From Sabethes cyaneus (lineage: Eukaryota; Arthropoda; Insecta; Diptera; Culicidae): a DNA stretch of 64,000 nt. Position numbers and translations under genes: made by a program. Shown here in pieces: positions 32,303 through 42,343 of this stretch (the stretch's first letter is position 1; every line of letters starts with the position of its first letter). The notes beneath the pieces are model-generated. The model worked only from the letters and a program-made list of their open reading frames with translations, had not been told where the DNA came from and made no database searches. Location of the stretch: NCBI RefSeq assembly GCF_943734655.1, contig NC_071353.1, positions 76,268,121 through 76,332,120 on the forward strand. The letters run 5' to 3'.

Positions 32303-33168
32303 AAGAATCCCACGAGTTGAGGGGAAAGAAAAGTCCGCCACATGAGAGCCCAGCTTAACGAGCTCCAATTGAAAATTGAACAGAGACAGGGTAATCAAAT
32401 CCCTGACTCAATAAAAAACATGTCGGAATTCACCGGCAATAGAAAGGAACTCTCGTCATGGCTAGAAGAGCTAGACGAGATTTACACCGACTACGCCATA
32501 AAGGGCGAAAACGGTGAACCTGATACCTTAGACCGCTACTATCTAGGAGCTATCAGGAACAAAATTAAGGGAGAAGCCCGCACAATCTTATGTGCAAATG
32601 GCAGCCCCAAATCCATTGCGAGTATCAAAGCGATACTCACGGAGAATTACGGAGATCAAAAGGATCTTTCAACAAACTTAACTCTCCTATTCCACTTGAG
32701 GAAAGGAGAGAAGAGTAATTTGAAGTTCTTCAGCGATACTAAAGAGCTGAACACTAAACTAAAGACCAACCTGCAACTAAATCCGATGACGGTAAACGAA
32801 TTAATTGACGCGATTACCGTGACTAAATACTTAGACAACATTGGCGAACCTTTGGCATCAATTATTCGTCGATCAAATCCTAAATCCCTTGAAGCCGCAT
32901 ATCAAGATGTCTGCATCAACCAGAATGCGGAAATTCGAACAAAACCTTTCAAACATTTTGAAAGGCATAAACATAACAATAACCCTAATTACAGCGGCGC
33001 CAGCCACAACGTAAAAACAAATTTTAAGCCGACTACCGAGCGGAAACCGCCACCTAATCGAAAAATGAAAACAGAAACCAACGCAAACGAAGTGAACGGA
33101 CACGCGAGTGATCTCAGTGAAGAAGAAATTGAAGCAGAAGAAATGTCGAGTGAAGAATGTGACGAATT

Positions 33169-33175
33169 AAATTTT
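33169..33175 (+). promoter_or_regulatory. Candidate gag-pol -1 slippery site (A-AAT-TTT)
   Basis: In the gag frame the codons are TTA-AAT-TTT, so the heptamer A AAT TTT is in the correct phase for a -1 shift into the protease frame, which is open from here on. The gag stop follows at 33206. No downstream structure was evaluated. Confidence 0.45.
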
Positions 33176-33213
33176 CAGCGAGTCCGTGTGAGAAAGTCGA
33201 AGACGTAAACTTT

Positions 33214-35538
33214 TTGCCATATCTTCGACTACCAACAACAAAAGGTTATTTAAATATTTTAGTTGACACTGGCGCAAACAAATCGTATTTGAATCCAGAA
33301 CATGTCAAAAATGCAAAAACGATCAAACAATCCGCCGTCGTTAAGAATAAGAATGGAACCTTTGAAATTGATAAAATGGTAAACGTGAACCTTTTCCCAG
33401 AAGCAGGTGATGAAAAATTGCCTTTTCATGTATTTCGTTTCCATAAATTTTTTGATGGACTTTTAGGCTATGAAAACCTTGCCATCCTAAAAGCCAAAAT
33501 TAATACTAACAATCATGCGTTAATTATTAAAAACCAAATCTTTCCGTTTTCTAAATACCGCGTAAATTCAGTAAACTTTCACGATCAGAAGGAAAACCTT
33601 TTTGAAATATGCACAACAGCAAACGGTTCTTTCCTCATTGATAGGGACATTTACCTCACAAACAAAATAATACTTAAACCGGGAGTGTAAGAAGCGATAA
33701 ACAATAAAGCCACGGTGCATCTCATAGCGAAAGAAAAGAATGTGATATGCTCTCTTAGGCCGTTTGCATGTGAATGTTTTTCAATGACGCAGGAGGGAAA
33801 AGATTTCAAACTTAATTTTCCTGCTGAACATATGAATAAGGAAGAGAGGAGGCTGCTAAGCAAGACTTTGAAACCGTACAAAGATGTTTTCTTCGCGGAG
33901 AACGATAGATTAACGTTCACCCACGAAGTCAAACACAATATTAAAACCACTGATGAATTACCAATTCATCAGAAAACTTACAAATATCCATATCATCTTC
34001 GAGAAGAAGTCTCGACGCAGATTCAAAAACTGCTTGAGAGTGGAATTATTAGGGAGTCCTCTTCTCAATGGACGTCCCCTATATATGATAACTCGGGTAG
34101 ACGTAAGTTTCGCATAGTGGTCGACTATCGAAAACTCAACGAGAAAACCCCGGCAGATCGATATCCGATCCCCGAAATTAGTGAAATACTAGACAGACTT
34201 GGTAAAGCACAATACTTTACGGTTTTAGATTTGGCAAGTGGTTTTCACCAAATTGAGGTGAACCCCAAAGACGTGCCAAAAACGGCATTCAATGTTGACC
34301 ACGGCAAATACGAATTCGTTCGTATGCCGTTCGGGCTGAAAAACGCCCCAGCAACATTCCAACGGCTGATGGACTCGGTGTTAAGGAAACACCTAGGCAT
34401 ACGCTGTTTTGTATACATGGATGATATCATTATCTATAGTATTAATTTACAAACTCATTTGAGTGATATACAAAAGATTCTTCAAACTTTAAGAGAAGTT
34501 AACCTGAAAGTGCAATGTGACAAATCCGAATTCTTGAGAAAAGAAGTTGAGTTTTTAGGACATCTGGTCACAATAGAGGGTGTTCGTCCGAATCCTCAAA
34601 AGATTGAATCAATTAAATCCTGGCCTTTGCCGAAAAATCGAAAAGATTTGAAATCATTTTTAGGGACCATCAGTTACTACAGACGGTTTATCCCTCGCTT
34701 CGCCCATATTGCAAAACCAATGACCTCACAATTGAGGAAAGAAGTGAAAAATATCAACATTAGCCCCGAATATGAAAAAAGATTTGAACTACTTAAAGAC
34801 ATCATGTCTAGTAATCTGCTTCTCACTTATCCTAATTTTGAGGAACCGTTTATTCTGACAACGGATGCCTCAAATGTCGCTATTGGTGCCGTCCTATCCC
34901 AACTTGTGAACGGAGTTGAACGACCTTAGCGTATTTATCCAGAACATTGTCGAGAGCGGAGGAAAATTACTCTGCCACCGCCAAAGAACTTTTCGCAATC
35001 TATTTTGCAGCAAAGACATTTCGACCTTATCTATATGGAAAACAATTTACAATTTATACTGATCATGAGCCGCTCACGAAAGAACTGAAGCTCACAGATG
35101 CTACAGGAAGGGTGACGAGACAGCGCTTGTATCTTGAACAATTCGATTTTAAAATTTTATATACAAAAGGTAAACAGAACGTCGTAGCGGACGGCCTATC
35201 CAGGATCCCAAAGGCGGAAATCAACAACCGGGAGATGGAGAACGAGGTTCACGAGGACGACAACCTGTATGGAACTTCACCTGTGAATAGGTTTAAAAAT
35301 CAAATCTTTTTTAGGGTAACCGATAATAAACGAAAAAGCCCGTACTTATTGGTTCAAATTTTTGCAGGCTACACCAGGCACGTTTATCACCGAGCATACT
35401 ACGATGAGGAAAGTCTGACCGGATTCCTTAAGGAACATATCAATCCAAAGATAACAAATGGTATATTCGCACCCTTGGAGGTGGTGAGACCCTGCACAAA
35501 GGTTGCGGACAAAATTTTTCGAAAAAAAGTCAAAATTG
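33214..35538 (+). pseudogene. pol: gypsy pol: protease, reverse transcriptase, RNase H
   Basis: Protease (LVDTGANKSYLN) at 33259-33294 ends at an in-frame TAA (33688-33690). RT follows in the same frame (33715-34929) with SSSQWTSPI, RIVVDYRKLNEKT, YFTVLDLASGFHQIEV, FVRMPFGLKNAPATFQRL and active site VYMDDIIIYS. After TTDASNVAIGAVL the frame is lost near 34920 by a one-base change. RNase H continues at 34947 in another frame (AEENYSATAKELFAIYFAAK, YTDHEPL, GKQNVVADGLSR). Pol is cut at 35538 by the CR1-like LINE. One stop and one frameshift disable it. Confidence 0.93.
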
Positions 35539-35540
35539 AA

Positions 35541-35580
35541 TATTGTTTATTTTGTTTATTTTGTTTATTTTGTTTATTTT
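35541..35580 (-). repeat. 3'-terminal 9-bp repeats of CR1-like LINE
   Basis: TTTTGTTTA is repeated about four times on the plus strand (AATAAACAA in LINE sense), forming the LINE's 3' tail. Confidence 0.85.
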
Positions 35581-35770
35581 CTATGGAGTAGGGAAAAGCC
35601 CTCGGGAGTGATACTCTATGTCGTTGTATCTTCTCCCGTGGGCACAAAACCTCTCATCTTTTAACTGTACAACAGATAACATGTCATCCTACAGTACAAC
35701 ATTGCTTATATACTATCCTATGCGCTAATTCACAAATAATACACCTAATTTATACACACTGAATAAATAC

Positions 35771-38700
35771 TTATGAGGCAGATATAACAAGACAAAAATT
35801 CTTCTTTAACGTAGCACGAGAGACATTGAAATCGAATTCTTCATTACAAACGTTAAACACGCGACATACACTTACTAACGGTTCATTGTGGCCGTAGTTT
35901 GTGCGAGAGCCAGGGATGAACAGGAGATTATTACGACGTAAATTTCGAGGCCTCACATTGAAATTGAGACGGTTAAGCAAATCGGGGCAGTCAATATCCG
36001 AGCGAATTAGATCGGCAACAAAGGTAGCCTTAGCAACATCGCGACGAACGCTTAGCAGGTCAAGTCCAGCTAGCTGACATCTACTTTCATAAGAAGGTAA
36101 GTTGTTAGGATCATTCCATGGAAGGAAGCGAAGGGCAAACCGCAAGAATTTGTGTTGAATTGCTTCAATTTTCTGAATGCCATTTTGGTAATATGGTGCC
36201 CAGATAATAGATCCATATTCCAAAACTGAGCGGACCAGAGAACAGTAGACTGATTTAAGACAATGGACGTTTTTGAATAATTTAGTTGCACGAAACATAA
36301 AACCTAGAGCGCGCCCAGCCTTTGCAGAAATGTAAGCGATGTGTTCTTTGAAGGTAAGCTTAGTATCCAATAAGATGCCTAAATCTTTGACTACAGTTAC
36401 TCTATTCAATATTTGGCCAGACACTTTATAATCGTATGGCAATAGAGAGCGTTTTCGAGAAAATGAGATGACAGAGCATTTCGAAGCATTCAAAACCATT
36501 CGGTTGGTAACGCACCATGAGTAAAAGCTATCCAGTTGCTTTTGAAGAAAGATTTGGTCGTCTACGTTTTGTATAATATGAAACAATTTAAAGTCATCGG
36601 CATAAGATAATTTCTGGCATTCAATAGGTAGGTGGATATCATTCAGGTATAGTAGGAATATTAAGGGACCTAAATGACTTCCTTGCGGAACACCAGATGT
36701 TACGGCAAAAAATATCGATTGAGAGTCACCGATTTTTACTGCCATCTTGCGGTCATCCAAGTACGAGCGTATCCAATTCAGTATGGAGCCGGAAAATCCA
36801 AAACGTTCAAGCTTAGCAATTGCAATTTGGTGGTTTAGTTTATCAAATGCAGCAGAAAAATCTGTATATATAGCGTCAACTTGGAGACGTTGTTGCAGCG
36901 CACGGATGATTGCAGATGAATACACCATAAGATTAGTGTTTGTAGAGCGCTTAGAAATAAACCCATGTTGTTCCTCCGCTATAAAATTACGGCAATAGTG
37001 AGTAAAAAAGTCGAGTGTAATCTTTTCGAACAATTGGGAAACGGAGCTCAGAGACGCGATTCCACGGTAGTTGCAGCAGCTTGCCTTATTTCCTTTTTTG
37101 TGCACTGGAAAGACGAAGGATTGCTTCCAGCATTTTGGGAAGGTACCTGAGCCGAGTGATAAATTGAACAGGTACGTTAAAGGAACAGAAAGGCTATTTG
37201 AGCATTTTTTGAGTACGATTGCAGGGATTCCATCTGGGCCAGAATTGGTGGAGCATTTCAGTTTGGCACAGGTACTACTGGTTGTTTCGTTTGAGATGTT
37301 GGGATGCATGGTTAGTGATATGTGACATGGGACATTTGCGGAAGCCAGTTCTACTTGATCACTAGTTAAAGTTTCGGAAACAAAAACACTGCTAAATTGT
37401 TCGCGAAATAAGTCGCAGATACCTTGAGTGGTGTCAGCTGTATTATCACCGAAAGACATGGAGGTGGGCAAACCGGATTCTTTTTTCTGCTCATTCACGA
37501 ACTTCCAAAACATTTTTGGGTTGCTTTTCAGACTTAGTTGCACTCGGCGTTGATAAGCTCGAAAAAGTTTTAGGTTGAGGTTTTTATAGCGTTTGTTGGC
37601 GGAAACGTAGTATGATCTGGTGTGAGCTGTACGATGCTTGTTGAACTTTTTCAAGGCAGATCTTTTTAGTGATTTGAGATGTCTAAGTCGATCATTCATC
37701 CAAGGAAGCTGAGGTACGGGTCGAAGTGTCCTTTTGGGTACAAATTGATCAATGGCGTACAGGACGATATGCGTAAAAACCTCAGCGGCTCTGTCAATGT
37801 CTTTATCGTCAAAAATGTCATTCCAGTCTGTTTGTTCAATGAACTGATTAAAGGCACGGAAATCTGCAGCGGAGTAGTCGTAAATTAGAGGCTCAGATAT
37901 ATCCTGGTACACTAGTTGTGTGCATTTCGTAATCGTTATTTGCAAAGGAGGGTGGTGCTTGCAAATCTTGACAAGCGGAGCTGGCGCGGTCGTGATCGAG
38001 CAAGAATTTAAGAAATCCGAGCTAACGAAGCATAAATCAAGGATACGATTATTCGAGTTAAACACTTCATTAATTTGGCAAACCCCGGCTGTGTTGTAGA
38101 CATCAATCATATCGGATATACTGGGACGAATTGAAGAGTGGCTAACATCGGGATATAAATAGTTTGATGAGCTGCGTGTCCACCGTATTCCAGATAAATT
38201 AAAATCGCCTAATATGATTATCTGGTCATTCATCTGCAGTTGTGATACGACCCATAAGAGCGAAGCAGAATGATGAGCAATATAAGTTACGTCATTGATG
38301 CGATCGGGTGGTATATATAAAATGCACAGGTAAATATTACGTTCAGCGAGCGAAATGGCGATCCAGATCTGTTCAAGCATAGCACAATTTGGGGGACAGA
38401 TCTCTTTCGCTTTGATGTGGGAACGAACGGCTAAGAGAACGCCGCCACCGTGTTTTTTAAGACTGTTAACCGCGTTACGGTCTTGCCGAAAAACGCTATA
38501 TGAAGGAGTGAATAATTGATGTGAAGATGTATTATCATTCAACCACGTTTCGGTAAAGGCAAAGATGTCATACGTATCATCCGAACAAGCTATATAATAA
38601 TCACTAATGCGGGTGTTCATCCCTCCAGCATTTTGATAGAATATCGAGATATCATTCATACCAACGATTCTGCTACTGGACGATGGTTGTATCGTTGAGG

Positions 38701-38926
38701 AGGGTAGCGGGGACTGAACGGATGAGGGGGATCGACTGTGCGCTGTGCTGGCATGTGCGAACTGTTGATTAGATATCTGCGTGGAGCGGGGGACCGAGCT
38801 ATTGCATTCCGAGTGTCGGTGACTAGTTGTAGTGGTGGGTATATGGTTTGGTTGAGCGGTCGGTAACGGTTGCCTACAATTGGGCGCTTCTCTAAAAAAG
38901 GTGAGATTGTCACACCTATTGGCCAA
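35771..38926 (-). CDS. CR1-like LINE ORF2: endonuclease-reverse transcriptase
   Basis: A 1051-codon intact minus-strand frame. After a Ser/Pro/Thr-rich leader of about 90 residues, the endonuclease starts with ISIFYQNAGGMN and contains DIFAFTETWLND, GGGVLLAV, ILGDFNLSGIRW and LDLCFVSSDF. RT occupies roughly residues 560-830, with NSGPDGIPA, FPVHKKGNKASCCNYRGIA, DAIYTDFSAAFDKLNHQI, VTSGVPQGSHLGPLIFLLYL and the active site LSYADDFKLF. No RNase H is present. It overlaps the end of ORF1 by 271 bp in a different frame. The absence of stops over 1051 codons suggests a recently active copy. Confidence 0.94.
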   Translation of the reverse strand: MANRCDNLTFFREAPNCRQPLPTAQPNHIPTTTTSHRHSECNSSVPRSTQISNQQFAHASTAHSRSPSSVQSPLPSSTIQPSSSSRIVGMNDISIFYQNAGGMNTRISDYYIACSDDTYDIFAFTETWLNDNTSSHQLFTPSYSVFRQDRNAVNSLKKHGGGVLLAVRSHIKAKEICPPNCAMLEQIWIAISLAERNIYLCILYIPPDRINDVTYIAHHSASLLWVVSQLQMNDQIIILGDFNLSGIRWTRSSSNYLYPDVSHSSIRPSISDMIDVYNTAGVCQINEVFNSNNRILDLCFVSSDFLNSCSITTAPAPLVKICKHHPPLQITITKCTQLVYQDISEPLIYDYSAADFRAFNQFIEQTDWNDIFDDKDIDRAAEVFTHIVLYAIDQFVPKRTLRPVPQLPWMNDRLRHLKSLKRSALKKFNKHRTAHTRSYYVSANKRYKNLNLKLFRAYQRRVQLSLKSNPKMFWKFVNEQKKESGLPTSMSFGDNTADTTQGICDLFREQFSSVFVSETLTSDQVELASANVPCHISLTMHPNISNETTSSTCAKLKCSTNSGPDGIPAIVLKKCSNSLSVPLTYLFNLSLGSGTFPKCWKQSFVFPVHKKGNKASCCNYRGIASLSSVSQLFEKITLDFFTHYCRNFIAEEQHGFISKRSTNTNLMVYSSAIIRALQQRLQVDAIYTDFSAAFDKLNHQIAIAKLERFGFSGSILNWIRSYLDDRKMAVKIGDSQSIFFAVTSGVPQGSHLGPLIFLLYLNDIHLPIECQKLSYADDFKLFHIIQNVDDQIFLQKQLDSFYSWCVTNRMVLNASKCSVISFSRKRSLLPYDYKVSGQILNRVTVVKDLGILLDTKLTFKEHIAYISAKAGRALGFMFRATKLFKNVHCLKSVYCSLVRSVLEYGSIIWAPYYQNGIQKIEAIQHKFLRFALRFLPWNDPNNLPSYESRCQLAGLDLLSVRRDVAKATFVADLIRSDIDCPDLLNRLNFNVRPRNLRRNNLLFIPGSRTNYGHNEPLVSVCRVFNVCNEEFDFNVSRATLKKNFCLVISAS

Positions 38927-40527
38927 AATAGTTCTGAAAAAATTGCATTTTCGAATTGGGCAGGAACAGAGATTTTAAAAGATACGTATGATAGTGGCAT
39001 AAAGCTTGCGCGATTCTGACGTATAAGTTTGTGACACTGAATTTGGTGCGGATTACAATTGGTCTTACTTGCTATGTACATAATAATATTATCTTCCGTT
39101 TCATATGGTTGAAATTTGGTAACATAGAACCAATTTTGATTTACAACTGAAGGTGCCACAGAAAGAGTAACAGCGGTCGGGTTGGTCATGTGGCTACGAT
39201 CATACATACTACTTACATTCAAATTATCCGATATACTACCAGATGCTGTTCGATAAGATGGTGACGGTTGAGCATAATTTCCATGTGTTCTGGCGATCGA
39301 ATACGTAGGCCGATTTGTGTGTATAACTTGTAGAGAAGCAATAGTCGTGTTTCCAGCAGCAGTAGCAGGTGCAAAATGGTTAGCGTTGTTTGTCTGGGTC
39401 CTAGCCGTTGAGATGGTTGAGAATGGTTGGTTGGTAGAAACAGCAGTTTGCAGATTGAAATTGAAGCCGGTAGCTTGGTTGGTGACTGGCAGAGGGCGAG
39501 GTGGAAACGCAGTGACGGGCGTAACAGTGTTGGCGTAGTTGGTGGGAATAGCAGTTTGCAGATTAAAATTGAAGGCGGTAGCGTGGTTGGTGGTTGGCAG
39601 AGGGCGAGATGGTAGAGCAGTGGCGAGCGAAGTATTGTTGATGTTGGTGTTCTCGGTGGCAGTGGGATTGGCGGTGACGTTAGCGTGCAGCGGTGGGACA
39701 GCAGTAGTGGTCCTGGTATTGGTTTGAGCGTGCGGTGTACTAATGGTGGGAGCTTCGTTGACTAGTGCAGGTAGAAGCATACCAGCGACATTTGATTCAG
39801 TGATTGGAACGGGTTGTAAGGCTGGCTGACTGAGTGGAACTTGATCCGGATTATCATTGTTTACATTGGACTGATTAGTGCTGGCAGTGACGGTAATGTT
39901 GCTTTCTGTAACGGTGGCGATTACGGTTGAATTTTCAGTAACGTCCATATCTGAAACAATGGAAGCTATAGTGGTTGGCAAGATCGATTGGGTAACTGGA
40001 ACGTCAACTCTCTGGATTTTTTCGGGCTGCAGGACTGATGGTCGTGAAGCGCTGCTTGTGCGGGGTCGTTTATTAGTATCTTCGAATACTGAGTCGAACA
40101 GGCTTGTAAGATTCAAACTGAAGTCGTCTATACGGTCTTGGAATGTAGCCGGAATGGAGTTGTTGGGTGACGCATTAGAGGCAGCTTGCTGACAGCAGCT
40201 TGGTCTGGGCATGTTGTTCGAGTACATGCGACAGAAAGACTGCATTGTATCCATTAGACCAACTATTAATCGTAAAGCTGAGGTGGTACGTTGCAGGATG
40301 AGGTTTATAGAATCACTCGAGGTTGTGTTCCTGTTGCTGGGCTCGCGGCACTTTGGACATAACCAGCATACCCCGGCATTTTCGCGAATCGATTTCGTGT
40401 GTGAGTTATTTAGATTGGCACATTTCAAATGCCAGTTAACAGAGCAGAGTGCACAAGATATTTTTGCCTTCTGCGGGCAAGATGGACAAAAGCAGATAAT
40501 TGCGTCGCACACGTCTGGATTTGCCAT
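38656..40527 (-). CDS. CR1-like LINE ORF1 with PHD-type zinc finger
   Basis: The likely start is the ATG at 40527 (MANPDVCDAI). Residues 7-60 form a PHD-like finger with ordered pairs CFCPSC, CALC, a WHLKC block and CWLCPKC. The middle, about residues 130-480, is very rich in Asn, Thr, Ala and Pro with imperfect repeats (for example FNFNLQTA occurs twice). A conserved-looking block near residues 490-570 (NWFYVTKFQPYETEDNIIMY and following) recalls the domain that follows the PHD finger in mosquito CR1/Q-type ORF1. It probably packages LINE RNA. The tail overlaps ORF2. Confidence 0.85.
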   Translation of the reverse strand: MANPDVCDAIICFCPSCPQKAKISCALCSVNWHLKCANLNNSHTKSIRENAGVCWLCPKCREPSNRNTTSSDSINLILQRTTSALRLIVGLMDTMQSFCRMYSNNMPRPSCCQQAASNASPNNSIPATFQDRIDDFSLNLTSLFDSVFEDTNKRPRTSSASRPSVLQPEKIQRVDVPVTQSILPTTIASIVSDMDVTENSTVIATVTESNITVTASTNQSNVNNDNPDQVPLSQPALQPVPITESNVAGMLLPALVNEAPTISTPHAQTNTRTTTAVPPLHANVTANPTATENTNINNTSLATALPSRPLPTTNHATAFNFNLQTAIPTNYANTVTPVTAFPPRPLPVTNQATGFNFNLQTAVSTNQPFSTISTARTQTNNANHFAPATAAGNTTIASLQVIHTNRPTYSIARTHGNYAQPSPSYRTASGSISDNLNVSSMYDRSHMTNPTAVTLSVAPSVVNQNWFYVTKFQPYETEDNIIMYIASKTNCNPHQIQCHKLIRQNRASFMPLSYVSFKISVPAQFENAIFSELFWPIGVTISPFLEKRPIVGNRYRPLNQTIYPPLQLVTDTRNAIARSPAPRRYLINSSHMPAQRTVDPPHPFSPRYPPQRYNHRPVAESLV

Positions 40528-40792
40528 TCTTACTAGATGTGAAAAGCAAGCGGGCAAACAATAGAGAGCAAGCGGTTGTATGAAAGCAAATATCACTGCG
40601 GGTTTTTGTCGGAAATATGGGTACAGAGAGACAAAATTTCACTATTTCCATAAAAAGCACTCAAAGAATTCACTGGTTATCGAAGAATTACGGCGAAAAC
40701 GTTGGTAAACTTTGAAAAAATTAGAAATTATTAGCAGAGTAATTTAGTAAACAAACTCAATTAACCGTGCTGCCAGGAATGTCTGAAATCTG

Positions 40793-41406
40793 AAATTGCC
40801 GGACATAATTGAACCAAGGGAACAAGAGGAATTTATTAAGCGAAGTCATAACTTCAGTCATCGAAGTTGTAAAATTGTTTACGACGAAATTAGTAAATCC
40901 GTCTTCTTCCCCGGACTTTACAAACAACTGCAAGACTTTTCTAGAAATTGTGAGGACTGCAGACTAGCAAAATATGAAAGACATCCATTTAAAATTCCGA
41001 TTACAAGACGTATGTATGACAGACCATTCGACATTATCTACAACTACGTTTTTATAAAAGAGACTGAAAAATTCCTTACCATAGTCGATGCATTTTCGAA
41101 ATTTGCACAACTATACAAAATTGAAAATGAACAAACAGAAACGATCATTGAGACGTTGACACGTTATTTCTCAACTTTCGGTATTCCAAAGCAAATCACA
41201 TGTGACCAGGCATCAAGTTTTCGTAATCCGACAATGACAGAATTTTTAACCGACCTGGACATATCAATACACTTTGCAAGCTGTAGCAACAGTAACGGAA
41301 TTGTTGAAAGATTCCACAACACTTTAATTGAAATGTCTCAAGCAAACCGAAGAAAAACAATCGAGCTAAACCTATATGAAGGGCTAAAACTTATTGTAGC
41401 ACTATA
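40793..41406 (+). pseudogene. pol: gypsy integrase, N-terminal and core part
   Basis: The zinc-binding HHCC domain (HNFSHRSCKI, CEDCRLAKYE) is followed by the DDE core, with the first Asp in FLTIVDAFSKFAQ, the second in QITCDQASSF and the Glu in NGIVERFHNTL. The frame is open from the LINE junction to the MITE at 41407, where it is lost after RRKTIELNLYEGLKLIVALY. The three catalytic residues are present. Confidence 0.92.
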
Positions 41407-41922
41407 TTGTGCATTTACTTGATCGATGGATTCCGAGGGGAGTTCAGGTACTGTTTCAAACGTTCCAAAGGTAAAAAAATGACTAAATTGCCAACACAGT
41501 TCGTAATGTTTTATCGCCATAACTGGCAACACAGCCTCATTGCGTTTCTGTCGCAACCTTAATCGTGACTTCGTGTTAATCATACAAAAGCATTAAACAA
41601 ATTGTTTTCGAATACGAACGTTATTGCTTTGTTATTGCTTGTTTGGATAATGAAGGATAAACTACGCTTTATTCACTATGAAATTTCGGCAAACCGGCGT
41701 TGAAAATACAAATTCATTTCATGCTGAATTTCATTCCGTTTCTTCTGATAGAACGGTGATTCCTAGGTTTATTTACTTTGCACGATTGGTTCCAATAATG
41801 AAACAGCGATGATAACACAATTTGACATTTTATCTGTCAAAAGCTAAAAACGACCCTTTTTACGACCGTTCAGAAACACGACTGTTTCAACCGTCGTGTC
41901 CAGTAAGGGAATGCGCGCACAA
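41407..41922. mobile_element. 516-bp TA-targeting MITE, copy 1
   Basis: The ends are TTGTGC and GCACAA, flanked by TA (41405-41406 and 41923-41924). Removing the element and one TA restores the integrase frame (VALY|NET). A second copy of exactly the same length lies at 60242-60757 with only a few differences. TA duplication suggests mobilisation by a Tc1/mariner-type transposase. No coding capacity. Confidence 0.9.
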
Positions 41923-41924
41923 TA

Positions 41925-42273
41925 TAACGAAACCAAACATTCCACAACGAAGCTGGCCCCTACGGAAATTGTGTACGGAACTTCCAGTTCACTTAACAAA
42001 CTCAAAATTTCGAATGACCACAGTAGGAAAATTCAAACAGCTTTAGATAACATTGAAATGACTGTCAAAAAGCATAATTCCAAAATTCTTTGTTTAAGCG
42101 AGGAAGAGTATAAGAATATTGAAAAACAAAAAGTATACGCAAAATGCAAAGGGAAAGCAACATTATACAACAATAGATATAAAGTAGCAGAAATAACTGA
42201 CCAATCTCCCAAAACGATTACTGATCAAAATCAAGTGAAAACTCATAAAAAGCATTTAAAACGAATTTTGTAA
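41925..42273 (+). pseudogene. pol: gypsy integrase C-terminal part
   Basis: The frame resumes as NETKHSTTKLAPTEIVYGT (the GPY/F-like neighbourhood) and ends KKHLKRIL with TAA at 42271-42273. It is open throughout; the only break is the MITE. Confidence 0.85.
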
Positions 42274-42277
42274 TTTC

Positions 42278-42279
42278 AG
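42278..42279 (+). promoter_or_regulatory. Candidate env splice acceptor
   Basis: ATTTTGTAATTTCAG|G directly follows the integrase stop. A pyrimidine-rich tract and CAG make it a good acceptor for the subgenomic env RNA. Confidence 0.4.
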
Positions 42280-42343
42280 GCTACTCTTGCTGACGAAAGG
42301 ATAGGCGGACATATATATACACGACATAAGGCGAAATCCCATT

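Larger units (their letters stand above)
27574..32342 (-). mobile_element. Full-length R1-like LINE
   Basis: A 4.77-kb LINE on the minus strand with an oligo-A tail of about 36 nt (poly-T at 27574-27609), a 40-bp 5' leader, overlapping ORF1 and ORF2, and a perfect 14-bp target duplication. Both frames are open, so this copy could be functional. Two degenerate relatives are at 4848-8452 and 21578-25523. The domain layout (zinc-knuckle ORF1, APE endonuclease, RT, C-terminal CCHC, no RNase H) fits the R1 clade. Confidence 0.93.
27526..33208 (+). pseudogene. gag: gypsy gag, split by an R1-like LINE
   Basis: The ATG at 27526 opens a frame that is broken after 16 codons by the LINE at 27574-32342 and resumes in register at 32343 after the 14-bp target duplication. 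The remaining 288 codons include a capsid-like region (MSEFTGNRKELSSWLEELDE and following), then a basic stretch with His/Asn-rich sequence and an acidic tail. No zinc knuckle is seen, as usual for errantivirus Gag. The frame ends with TAA at 33206-33208, overlapping the pol frame by a -1 shift. Intact apart from the insertion. Confidence 0.85.
35539..40792 (-). mobile_element. Full-length CR1-like LINE
   Basis: A 5.25-kb LINE on the minus strand inserted between RNase H and integrase of the gypsy pol. AAATTG flanks it (35533-35538 and 40793-40798), and removing it restores continuous pol sequence. It has two open, overlapping ORFs, and its 3' end is four 9-bp repeats rather than poly-A, as is usual for CR1 elements. 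Confidence 0.9.

Noticed and set aside
30884..32398. Longer version of R1-like ORF1 starting at 32398
   Set aside because: The first 32 codons lie in antisense gypsy gag outside the LINE; the ATG at 32302 is the first inside the element.
39317..39727. Plus-strand frames rich in Val/Gly
   Set aside because: Antisense to the Asn/Thr-rich part of the CR1-like ORF1; low-complexity shadow.
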